This document shows, piece by piece, positions 47,417 to 55,034 of a stretch of DNA of 55,034 nt. Origin of the DNA: Candidatus Altarchaeota archaeon (GTDB lineage Archaea; SpSt-1190); contig JAAOXU010000001.1 in assembly GCA_018220935.1 (NCBI GenBank), forward strand, positions 1 through 55,034. Direction: 5' to 3'. The position numbers were made by a program, and so were the translations under genes. How positions within the stretch are numbered: position 1 is the stretch's first letter; every line of letters begins with the position of its first letter. Under the pieces are notes generated by a model. That model did not search any database. It was not told the DNA's origin and worked only from the letters and a program-made list of their open reading frames with translations.

Positions 47417-48916
47417 TCATTTTACGGGTTTAACTTTTTCAAAACCAAATAATTTTACATAGTCACCAAAGAAACCAGGACAGTTAGGTTTTAGTGAACA
47501 GTTAAAGCAATCCCATTCATAAACTCTTGTGTCAGATGTAAGCCTCTCTGCAAAATCTCTTTTTTTAGGATTTAACTTTTTGTCAAAATCATCTAAATTT
47601 ATCCCATATTGACGTTTTTGGCCACTAAACATACAAAGGGGAACGTTTTTCCACTCACCCTCTAAATTCATTTTTGAGAAAGGAAGTATGGAGTCACTAG
47701 TATCAACTAGGTAATTACTTTTATCAAAAAAATACTTAACGTGTTTATACGGATTAGTTGGTGAAAAAATAATTGGATGCTTGTCGAATTTTTTAGTAAA
47801 GGCTTCGGATTTTTTATTCACTTGAAATTCAATATGATAGTTAACACCTTTAGCTTTTGCTTTTTCAGCTAATTTTAAAGTGTCTTCAAAATTATTAAAG
47901 CCGTCAAAATAAATTATAAAAAAGGGTTCAAAATCGAAGAGTTTAACCACATCAAAGTCTTCAAGTTTTTCAATTTTAAAGTTATTAGACAACTCACGAG
48001 CAAGTTTTAATTTTTCTTTTGTAGGAGTACCCGTAATATAGTTTAAGTTTTTTTCTTTAATTTTTAAAACTAAGTCTTGAGTTGGTCTGCAGTATGGTTG
48101 AACCTCACAATACTCACATTTTTTACTCTCACATTTTTTTGGATGTATCCAAACCATATCCCACATCGCAACCATTTCGTGAGCTATAACTTCCCAAGGT
48201 TCTTTATGGTGCTCATAACCTTTTGGAAAATCTTGAATTGGCGTTCTTGTAACCCACATAACAATATTGTTTTTTTGTGCATATTCACAAACTTCCCTTA
48301 AACTTTGTTTAAGTTTATCATGATCGGGCATAAGTTTTAGATCCCATGTCCCACCACTAGGTGCAGTTCCAATAAGGTCATAATCATATTTTGAAAATCC
48401 CAGTTTTTTGTGAATATATTCTAAAATATTTTTAAGTTCTAGTACATTCAAACTACTAATGGCCGTGTTAAAACTTAAGTGAATATTAGCCTCCTCACAA
48501 TTTTTTGCTGCAATTGATGCTTGTTTAAAACTTCCAGGAGTTCTTGTTAAGCCATCGTGTTTTTCTGCCGTTGCTGCATGTAAACTAATTGTAGTTTCAG
48601 TTAGTCCAGCAAGCGCGACTTTTTTTACGAAACTTTTTATTGAAAACATTCGTCCATTACTAATTGTCTGTATTCTTTCATAACCAATTTTTTTTGCAAA
48701 ACTAACAAATTCAACAAAATCTGGGTGAATTGAGGCCTCCCCACCAGTTAAAACTAGCCAATTAGCGCCCCTATTGCGCCCCTCTACAATTTCTTTAAAT
48801 ATGTTTTTAGAACTAAAAAATGAAGGATTTCTTGCGGTTTGTAGACAAAAAATACAGTTACTATTACACCCGAGTCCGGTAAGAACAATATTTTTTTTGA
48901 TAAATTTTTCTTCCAT
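47417..48916 (-). CDS. Radical SAM protein (1), with extra C-terminal Cys clusters
   Basis: CNSNCIFC, TGGEASIHP, CEYCEVQPYC, CFNCSLKPNCPG. Confidence 0.88.
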   Translation of the reverse strand: MEEKFIKKNIVLTGLGCNSNCIFCLQTARNPSFFSSKNIFKEIVEGRNRGANWLVLTGGEASIHPDFVEFVSFAKKIGYERIQTISNGRMFSIKSFVKKVALAGLTETTISLHAATAEKHDGLTRTPGSFKQASIAAKNCEEANIHLSFNTAISSLNVLELKNILEYIHKKLGFSKYDYDLIGTAPSGGTWDLKLMPDHDKLKQSLREVCEYAQKNNIVMWVTRTPIQDFPKGYEHHKEPWEVIAHEMVAMWDMVWIHPKKCESKKCEYCEVQPYCRPTQDLVLKIKEKNLNYITGTPTKEKLKLARELSNNFKIEKLEDFDVVKLFDFEPFFIIYFDGFNNFEDTLKLAEKAKAKGVNYHIEFQVNKKSEAFTKKFDKHPIIFSPTNPYKHVKYFFDKSNYLVDTSDSILPFSKMNLEGEWKNVPLCMFSGQKRQYGINLDDFDKKLNPKKRDFAERLTSDTRVYEWDCFNCSLKPNCPGFFGDYVKLFGFEKVKPVK

Positions 48917-49854
48917 TAGTCCGCACCAGACCTTTCAATTATTCTTAAAGGATCAACAAAGATTGGGTAAATTTCACGCACACCATGAATTTTCACATAG
49001 TCCTTATCGACCCCAGGACAAATTGGGTTAAGAGTACAAGCCTCACAAGCCTCACCCTTTTCGTATTCAACTTCAAAATATTTTTTATCGTAACTAATAC
49101 TTTCAATAGATCTATTCACTTTATTTTGTTCATCAGTTATAATTCTTCTAAGTTCCGTATTATTTTCTGCAAATTCAAGGGCATAGCACAAGGGGATTCG
49201 CTCAAACCTAAAACTCTTTTTAGCATTGGTTAAAATTGCAAAACTTTGATTAACAGATAATTCAGCATCGCTATACTTTGGCACAACGTCTTTATTGTTT
49301 TTTGAAGAACCAATGGCATCAACATAGTTTATAGTGTAGTGATTTATTTGAGGATACTCTTTTGTCATAAATTTAAAAAATTCAGGTAATTCTAAATAAT
49401 TATTTTGTATTACGAGTGTTGTTATATTTACATCAAGACCTTCATTAATTGCGTTTTTTATCCCAGCTAATTGTTTTTCTAAAATACCTTTTCCTTTCAT
49501 AACTAAGTCAACAGTCTCAGGTACATGAGAATGAACTGAAAAAATAGCTTGACCTAGTCCAGCATCCTTTAGTTTTTTTGCAACATCTTTAGTAAAAAGA
49601 GTTCCACCAGTTTGAAGTGCGACATCACCAAAGCCTAAATCCTTTGCGTATTTTACAAATTCAATGACATCAGGGTGAAGCAAAGGTTCACCCCCCGTAA
49701 TTAGGAGTTTTCCAAATCCCTGTGTTGAATAGGTTTTGATAAGTTCTTTCATTTTCTTAGAGTCTTCTGGACCTGTTCTTTCCCTTAAGCCCTGTGAACA
49801 AAAAATACAGTTTAGAGGACACTTAAGCAAAATTTCAAGATAAACACTCTTCAT
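48916..49854 (-). CDS. Radical SAM protein (2)
   Basis: CPLNCIFC, ITGGEPLLHP, CEACTLNPICPG. Confidence 0.9.
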   Translation of the reverse strand: MKSVYLEILLKCPLNCIFCSQGLRERTGPEDSKKMKELIKTYSTQGFGKLLITGGEPLLHPDVIEFVKYAKDLGFGDVALQTGGTLFTKDVAKKLKDAGLGQAIFSVHSHVPETVDLVMKGKGILEKQLAGIKNAINEGLDVNITTLVIQNNYLELPEFFKFMTKEYPQINHYTINYVDAIGSSKNNKDVVPKYSDAELSVNQSFAILTNAKKSFRFERIPLCYALEFAENNTELRRIITDEQNKVNRSIESISYDKKYFEVEYEKGEACEACTLNPICPGVDKDYVKIHGVREIYPIFVDPLRIIERSGAD

Positions 49855-49890
49855 CGAAAGAGTTATTTATTGATGTAATATAAGGTTAAT

Positions 49891-50316
49891 GTGAAACTCA
49901 TCAAAAAAGATTATATTTTCGTCGGTTTGATTATTATAGCACTTATTGGTGGTTTTATTTGGGGACTAAAGCCATGGGAGACAACTAAAAGCCCAAAGGA
50001 ACACTTAGCAGGGATTTATGGTAAACTCGAAGTTGATGGCATAAAATTGTATCAAGTTGAGAGATTAACTGAAAACTGTGCAATTGGTCATTTTTATGTT
50101 GATACAGAACCAAAAGGCGTAGTAGTTTGTTTAAAGGACGTAACATTAGATGAAATCAAAGTATTTGGTGGAGAAGAAGCAAGTATGCCTCCTTTTATTG
50201 GTAGAATTTTTGATTATGCGCAATTTAGTTTAAGTTTTGGTGATGAATCAACAGAAGTTGACAGAATTCGCATAGGACAAATTGTAGGAAGGGTCATTAA
50301 TTACGTTGAGAATTAA
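49891..50316 (+). CDS. Small membrane-anchored protein inside the radical SAM cluster
   Basis: N-terminal TM FVGLIIIALIGGFIWGL; convergent with and overlapping radical SAM (3); GTG start. Confidence 0.6.
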   Translation: MKLIKKDYIFVGLIIIALIGGFIWGLKPWETTKSPKEHLAGIYGKLEVDGIKLYQVERLTENCAIGHFYVDTEPKGVVVCLKDVTLDEIKVFGGEEASMPPFIGRIFDYAQFSLSFGDESTEVDRIRIGQIVGRVINYVEN

Positions 50317-51241
50317 GGTCATCAAAAGTAACTTTGGTTCCAGAAATTGGTTTAAATTCACTTGACCCTCGTTTTTTCACATATTCAATCCAAGGACCCT
50401 CACATACATTATAGAATGCACAAGGTTTACACGTGTCCCCTTTCCATTTACCCTCATTAATTCTCCATTTTTCCCACTCTCTGACTTTCACACCACTCTC
50501 ATAAACATCGGATGGAGGAATTTGAAGTTCTGAAACATAAATTTCATAGCCACTCATATGACAATACGGCATAGCTTCTGCCATAACTTTTAGACCATTG
50601 TCTATTCCAACTTGTAGTCCCTTGTGTATATGAGGTGCTGCTAAACTCACATAAGGCACAATTGAATCAAAATTTGTCCACGACCTACCAGCTGGATGTA
50701 CGAAAGCTAATTGGTATTGATTGACTTTTAGTTTCACCAACAGTGAAGTTATTTGATTAAGATACCTATAATTTGGTTTAGTAACTACTGTGTTAGTTAG
50801 TATTGGGATATCAGATAAATTTCTCACATTTTTAATACCTTGAACTGTTTGTTTAAAAGCACCAGGAGATCGAAGTAAAAAATCATGAAGTTCAGGAACA
50901 TGACCATTTAATGCAGGTGCAAATTCATTCACCCCAGCATCTAACATCTTTTTAGTGAACGTTTTAGAAGCAAATCGTCTCCCATTAGTCTGAACCTGAA
51001 TCAAGTGATAGTCTAAGTCTTTAGCCAAACTAACCCAACTAGCTAATTCATCCCGTATAGTTGGTTCTCCACCCGTAAAAACAATGTCTTTTATACCCCT
51101 AGAGCGTGCTTCCTTGATTTCTGCCTTTATTTGTTCACTAGGTTTATCTTTTTCATTATATCTTTTATCACCCTGAACACAGTGTCTACAAAGACTATTG
51201 CACGTAAATCCAACCTTAATATCAAGCTTTCTCAAAATCAT
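50297..51241 (-). CDS. Radical SAM protein (3)
   Basis: CNSLCRHC, FTGGEPTIRD, CKPCAFYNVCEG. Confidence 0.9.
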   Translation of the reverse strand: MILRKLDIKVGFTCNSLCRHCVQGDKRYNEKDKPSEQIKAEIKEARSRGIKDIVFTGGEPTIRDELASWVSLAKDLDYHLIQVQTNGRRFASKTFTKKMLDAGVNEFAPALNGHVPELHDFLLRSPGAFKQTVQGIKNVRNLSDIPILTNTVVTKPNYRYLNQITSLLVKLKVNQYQLAFVHPAGRSWTNFDSIVPYVSLAAPHIHKGLQVGIDNGLKVMAEAMPYCHMSGYEIYVSELQIPPSDVYESGVKVREWEKWRINEGKWKGDTCKPCAFYNVCEGPWIEYVKKRGSSEFKPISGTKVTFDDLNSQRN

Positions 51242-51912
51242 ACACCCTTAGCATTCAAAGAAGCATAAGCTCTGTAATAACAAAAGAAATCATCAGCACT
51301 TGTTATTTCTAAATCAGAAATTAAACGTAGCGAACTAACATCATTAGTACAAATATTATTCAACACAGCATCAAAAAATTTATCACAAACTGTTACAGGT
51401 TCATTAGTTTCAAGAAACGAGGCATATTCACTACATAAAACAGGAAGACTATAGGACTCACCTGTGTCAGAAAAGGTAAGAAGTTCTAAGTACCCAAAGT
51501 AGAGAGAAAACGATTTAAAATCATCAATTTTCACCTCGCGTATATTGTCAATTACAGTTTTTACATCTTCCCCAGCAATAAACCTCAAATAATGACACCT
51601 TAATCCGTGTGAATTGTCATAAGTATTACAATCAAAATCCATACTTCCCTGTTCGGTGGAAAAGGACATATGATATGCATAGTTTAGTCCATCAAGATCA
51701 CCTTCTGATTTTTTTACACTAAATTCTTTTTCTTTTAGTTTGTAAACAGGAATATAAAATAATTTGTCTGAAGGGATAACCCCCCCTAATTGATCAAAAT
51801 ACGTGTCCCCCACACTTGAGATTTTAGATTCAAACGTTTTAAGTTCATTATTTTGCATAAAAAATAAAGGTAGTAATAAAAAAACGCCAAGAACAGGGAG
51901 ATATTTTTTCAT
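51238..51912 (-). CDS. Secreted or membrane-anchored Cys-containing protein in the radical SAM cluster
   Basis: N-terminal MKKYLPVLGVFLLLPLFFM; overlaps the start of radical SAM (3). Confidence 0.6.
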   Translation of the reverse strand: MKKYLPVLGVFLLLPLFFMQNNELKTFESKISSVGDTYFDQLGGVIPSDKLFYIPVYKLKEKEFSVKKSEGDLDGLNYAYHMSFSTEQGSMDFDCNTYDNSHGLRCHYLRFIAGEDVKTVIDNIREVKIDDFKSFSLYFGYLELLTFSDTGESYSLPVLCSEYASFLETNEPVTVCDKFFDAVLNNICTNDVSSLRLISDLEITSADDFFCYYRAYASLNAKGV

Positions 51913-51933
51913 ATATAGCTATGACTTCAGTTT

Positions 51934-52962
51934 TTATAAGGTTAAACCCGCAGCCTTAAAGACACGTACATTAGCCTTTTGAAACTCGCAGTAGTCTTTC
52001 TTAAATTTAGTTGGGTCTTTTATGGTTCTCCCCAAGGGACACCCATCACACAGTTCATTTGCAGTACAGCTTTTACATGAAGTTGGAACCTGTTCTGCGA
52101 AGTCTTTAAAGGCCTTAGCACGCGTTTTATCAAAATAAACCTCATCAGACACCTCACCTAGCGCAAATATTTCCCTACCCATTAAGTCTTTTGATGAAAT
52201 TAAATTAGGGCACGCAACAATTTTACTGTCAACTGTTAGAGCCAATAGTTTCTCACCTGCCTTACACGCGAACCGTTCACCTTTGGTTGGCACAAATTTT
52301 AGCATAGAACTTAATCCTTTGTCTGAAAATTCCCTGTAAAAATCAGGTGCATATGCAATACAGTAAAGTGGATCTGCATTCTCATATGTTTTACCACGAC
52401 CAAGTTTAGTAAGGTACGCTGAAGATACACGTTTAACACCAAGAGATAATAAAAATTCAGTAATTTCCTTGTGCTTTCCTACTTTATTTTTTGATATATT
52501 AAATCTGACCATTAACTTATTTGGGTCTACTTCACATATTTTTTTAATATTTTCAATAACAATTTTTGAAGTTCCTCCACCATCATGAAACGGTCGCTCA
52601 AAATCCTGTATTTCTGGAAGGCCTTCAAAAGTCATATAAAAATTAACTTTAAGTTCAAGCAAATCATCTAAGAGTTTTTCTGATAAAACACCATTAGTGT
52701 TTATCATTATAGTCGGGTCCAAAAACTCCTCTTTTATGATTTTTATTAAGGGTAATAGTTTAGGATATAGTGTTGGTTCCCCACCAGTAAGATTAACAAC
52801 GGCTCTTGGACGAACCCGGGGGGCAATATATTCTATAAATTTTACCGCATGATCAAAATTAATTTGGTCTCCTTTGTTTTTAATATCAAGAAAGCAGTAC
52901 TTACAATTAATATTACAGTAATCAACAAGTGACAGAGCGAGCCTCGTAATTGCGGGTTTCAT
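51934..52962 (-). CDS. Radical SAM/SPASM-like protein (4), directly downstream of the His-Xaa-Ser protein
   Basis: CNINCKYC, LTGGEPTLYP, CKSCTANELCDGCPLG...DYC. Confidence 0.88.
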   Translation of the reverse strand: MKPAITRLALSLVDYCNINCKYCFLDIKNKGDQINFDHAVKFIEYIAPRVRPRAVVNLTGGEPTLYPKLLPLIKIIKEEFLDPTIMINTNGVLSEKLLDDLLELKVNFYMTFEGLPEIQDFERPFHDGGGTSKIVIENIKKICEVDPNKLMVRFNISKNKVGKHKEITEFLLSLGVKRVSSAYLTKLGRGKTYENADPLYCIAYAPDFYREFSDKGLSSMLKFVPTKGERFACKAGEKLLALTVDSKIVACPNLISSKDLMGREIFALGEVSDEVYFDKTRAKAFKDFAEQVPTSCKSCTANELCDGCPLGRTIKDPTKFKKDYCEFQKANVRVFKAAGLTL

Positions 52963-52983
52963 AATAAATAATCACCAGTTAAA

Positions 52984-53373
52984 TTAACAAATTCCTATGT
53001 CAAGAAAGCAAGTTAGTTTACCACAGTTACTGTGACTTGAGTGACTTGCATGGCTTGAGTGAGATGCATGGCTTGAGTGAGATGCATGGCTTGAGTGAGA
53101 TGCATGACTTGAGTGAGATGCATGGCTTCCGTGACTTGCATGACTCGCATGGCTTGCATGGCTTCCGTGACTTGAATGACTCCCATGGCTTGAATGTGTT
53201 GCTTGAACTTTACTACTAGAATACGTCTCACCCGAAATAGTTGCATGAGAGGGTGCCATTGCTGCTGAAGCTGCCGCAATTAATGCAGTAGCAGTAACAA
53301 GTTTATTCTTATCAAAAAATGCACTTTCATCTTTTAGTAAATTCCTAAATTTCTTTTTCTTGGCTTTCACCAT
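52984..53373 (-). CDS. His-Xaa-Ser repeat protein, candidate RiPP precursor (HxsA-like)
   Basis: MVKAKKKKFRNLLKDESAFFDKNKLVTATALIAAASAAMAPSHATISGETYSSSKVQAT-(HXS)18-HSN-CGKLTCFLDIGIC. Start revised from the track's 53445. Confidence 0.8.
   Translation of the reverse strand: MVKAKKKKFRNLLKDESAFFDKNKLVTATALIAAASAAMAPSHATISGETYSSSKVQATHSSHGSHSSHGSHASHASHASHGSHASHSSHASHSSHASHSSHASHSSHASHSSHSNCGKLTCFLDIGIC
53033..53206 (-). repeat. 9/18-bp tandem repeat encoding HXS triplets
   Basis: On the plus strand gcttgagtgagatgcatg recurs, most regular at 53051-53125. Confidence 0.8.
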
Positions 53374-53395
53374 TATAATTAGGATAGTATAATCG

Positions 53396-53403
53396 TATAT
53401 AAA
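53396..53403 (-). promoter_or_regulatory. Putative TATA box for a leaderless precursor transcript
   Basis: Minus strand TTTATATA about 26 nt upstream of ATG 53373. Confidence 0.55.
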
Positions 53404-53404
53404 G

Positions 53405-54835
53405 TTATTTTTGGGGTGATTTAGCAAGTAAGTTTCTAGGATCAAGTGGTTTAGTCCAAGAAATTAACATTTTTTTGAATTTTAAGTCTTTTTCAGATCG
53501 TTTAATCAAATACCTTATCATCTCACTGTGAATCGCGTGTCTCCTATCAAAAACAATTTTACTTTGAACATCTCCTTGCTGTCTATATGACTCAACAGGA
53601 CAAACACCACAGAATGGCTTTAATTCACAGTGATCACATATATTAAAGAATCCACTTGACGCCATTAAGATATTGCTTAAAGTTGCATTTTTTAGAACTT
53701 TTGAATATTTTTGAGTCACATCACCCAACCTAAACTCTTCAAACATCCTACCCTCATCACAAGTATAGATTCCCCCGTCTGGCGCATATGCAATCTGATT
53801 TAGCCCAGCACCACAAGGCATCTGAAGCTCACAGTACCCAGGATCAATAACGTTAAAGAGTTTTTCAGAAATAACTTCTGCTATTCCCTCTCGCACATGA
53901 ACACCTCTTTTATTCAATTCAAACATATATTCAATAACATCTTTCCATGCAACGAGAAATTCCTCAGGACCATATCCTATCTCACCCCAGAGTTCTGATG
54001 CTCTGCCGAAATATCCAAGATACTTAAAACGTAAAGTTCTAAACCCATAAGACAAATACTCGTCAACTAATTCTCTGCCACGAGAAAGTGTATATTTTGT
54101 GACTACAGGGAGTGCCTGAAGACCCGGATATCCTTCACTCCTAATTTTCTTAATCCACTTAGTAATATAGTCATATGTGCCTCCACCAGTCCTAAAGGGT
54201 CTGTGTTTATCATGAAGATCTTTTGGTCCGTCAAGTGAAAAACAAATACCAATATTATGTTCTCTAAAAAATTTGAGTTTCTCATCAGTCCAACTACTCC
54301 CATTATTAATTATTGCAAAGCCAACACGTTTTTTTAGTTTTTTAGCCATCTTTTTTGATTCAAGAACTACAGTCTTTAGAGCTGGAAAATTGAGTAAAGG
54401 TTCCCCACCACTAAATTCAATAACTATGGTTTTTGCAGGGGATTTCATAATAAATTCTGATACTTTTTTAGCCGTTTCATCACTCATATGACGCTCCACC
54501 CCCCCTTCAGCATAACAATACTTACATGCAAAATTACAAACCCCTGTTACTGCTACTACATGTAAAGAAGGCCCATTTCCAAGATGCCATAAACGTTTTT
54601 TTAGTCTATCACTTGCAAGGGGAAGTTCACTCTCAATTACAATTATACCAGCAGTCCTTAGTGTAGAAAAAAGTAAAGAGTCATCTTCAACCAGGTTAGA
54701 TTGTAATAAATTAAATTGATCTTTATTCAAAACAGCCCACCCACCAGAATCGGTAGTGACTAAAAAATCACTGTTCAGTCTACCTACGTTATAAGGTAAA
54801 ATAACATATTTATCTTTCAATAAAGGACCAGTCAA
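53405..54835 (-). CDS. Radical SAM/SPASM maturase, HxsB-like
   Basis: CNFACKYC, IEFSGGEPLLNF, CDHCELKPFCGVCPVE; N-terminal layout matches what I recall of HxsB. TTG start overlaps the upstream stop. Confidence 0.82.
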   Translation of the reverse strand: MTGPLLKDKYVILPYNVGRLNSDFLVTTDSGGWAVLNKDQFNLLQSNLVEDDSLLFSTLRTAGIIVIESELPLASDRLKKRLWHLGNGPSLHVVAVTGVCNFACKYCYAEGGVERHMSDETAKKVSEFIMKSPAKTIVIEFSGGEPLLNFPALKTVVLESKKMAKKLKKRVGFAIINNGSSWTDEKLKFFREHNIGICFSLDGPKDLHDKHRPFRTGGGTYDYITKWIKKIRSEGYPGLQALPVVTKYTLSRGRELVDEYLSYGFRTLRFKYLGYFGRASELWGEIGYGPEEFLVAWKDVIEYMFELNKRGVHVREGIAEVISEKLFNVIDPGYCELQMPCGAGLNQIAYAPDGGIYTCDEGRMFEEFRLGDVTQKYSKVLKNATLSNILMASSGFFNICDHCELKPFCGVCPVESYRQQGDVQSKIVFDRRHAIHSEMIRYLIKRSEKDLKFKKMLISWTKPLDPRNLLAKSPQK

Positions 54836-55034
54836 ACCAACACCTCCAAGAGTTCTCTAAATTTTTCATAAATTTCATTCTCACTTAAATCAGATTCATA
54901 AAGCAAGTATTCGTCAAATTCTTTACCCATTCCAAAAGTTAGTTCAACCAACTTTTTTGGATATATGTGAGTATTTACTCTAAAAATGGATTTATTATTT
55001 CGTCTTTTTATCCCCTTCACGACTTTCACCAAAC
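54832..55034 (-). CDS. Small HxsD-like protein, 5' end truncated by the window edge
   Basis: ...NNKSIFRVNTHIYPKKLVELTFGMGKEFDEYLLYESDLSENEIYEKFRELLEVLV; assignment rests mainly on position and size. Confidence 0.5.
   Translation of the reverse strand, partial: LVKVVKGIKRRNNKSIFRVNTHIYPKKLVELTFGMGKEFDEYLLYESDLSENEIYEKFRELLEVLV

Noticed and set aside
48985-49233. Antisense ORFs inside the radical SAM genes (48077..48301, 48774..49031, 48985..49233, 54273..54491)
   Set aside because: Lie entirely within strongly supported radical SAM coding sequence on the other strand.
53033-53206. CRISPR-like tandem repeat
   Set aside because: Units are contiguous 9/18-bp coding repeats with no unique spacers.
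53013-53279. Alternative-frame ORFs in the repeat (53013..53279 minus and 53037..53219 plus, MSDLHGLSEMHGLSEM...)
   Set aside because: Artifacts of the in-phase 9/18-bp repeat, which keeps other frames open; they overlap the well-supported HXS ORF.

Overview
The window is archaeal chromosomal DNA, with small overlapping genes and mixed ATG/GTG/TTG starts. Archaeal markers are S17e, L1/L10(P0)/L12, proteasome beta, aCPSF1 and Mre11/Rad50, plus TATA-like boxes about 25 nt upstream of several starts. A DPANN-type lineage is only my guess. I called seven tRNA genes (Thr-CGT, Ala-GGC, Asp-GTC, Pro-GGG, Leu-TAG, Ser-TGA, Glu-TTC). Other content is housekeeping genes, transporters, secreted beta-propeller or sequon-rich surface proteins, and many hypotheticals. 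The two main finds follow. (1) 47.4-55.0 kb holds a candidate RiPP-type locus. A small protein with 18 consecutive His-Xaa-Ser triplets and a Cys-containing tail sits between two SPASM-like radical SAM genes. Three more radical SAM genes, two membrane or secreted proteins and an edge-truncated HxsD-like gene accompany it. This resembles the bacterial His-Xaa-Ser (Hxs) system but is in an archaeon and has extra radical SAM genes. (2) The tRNA flanks carry a recurrent family of short perfect hairpins, some with compensatory changes, interleaved with duplicated tRNA 3' tails (Pro and Ala loci). Smaller finds include an 18-codon CxxCxC microORF beside a ZIP transporter, a lipoprotein ORF with an in-frame TAG, a HIT protein lacking the central histidine, a three-domain thioredoxin-like protein, and a membrane-anchored PD-(D/E)XK-like protein. 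All calls are by eye; no searches were run.
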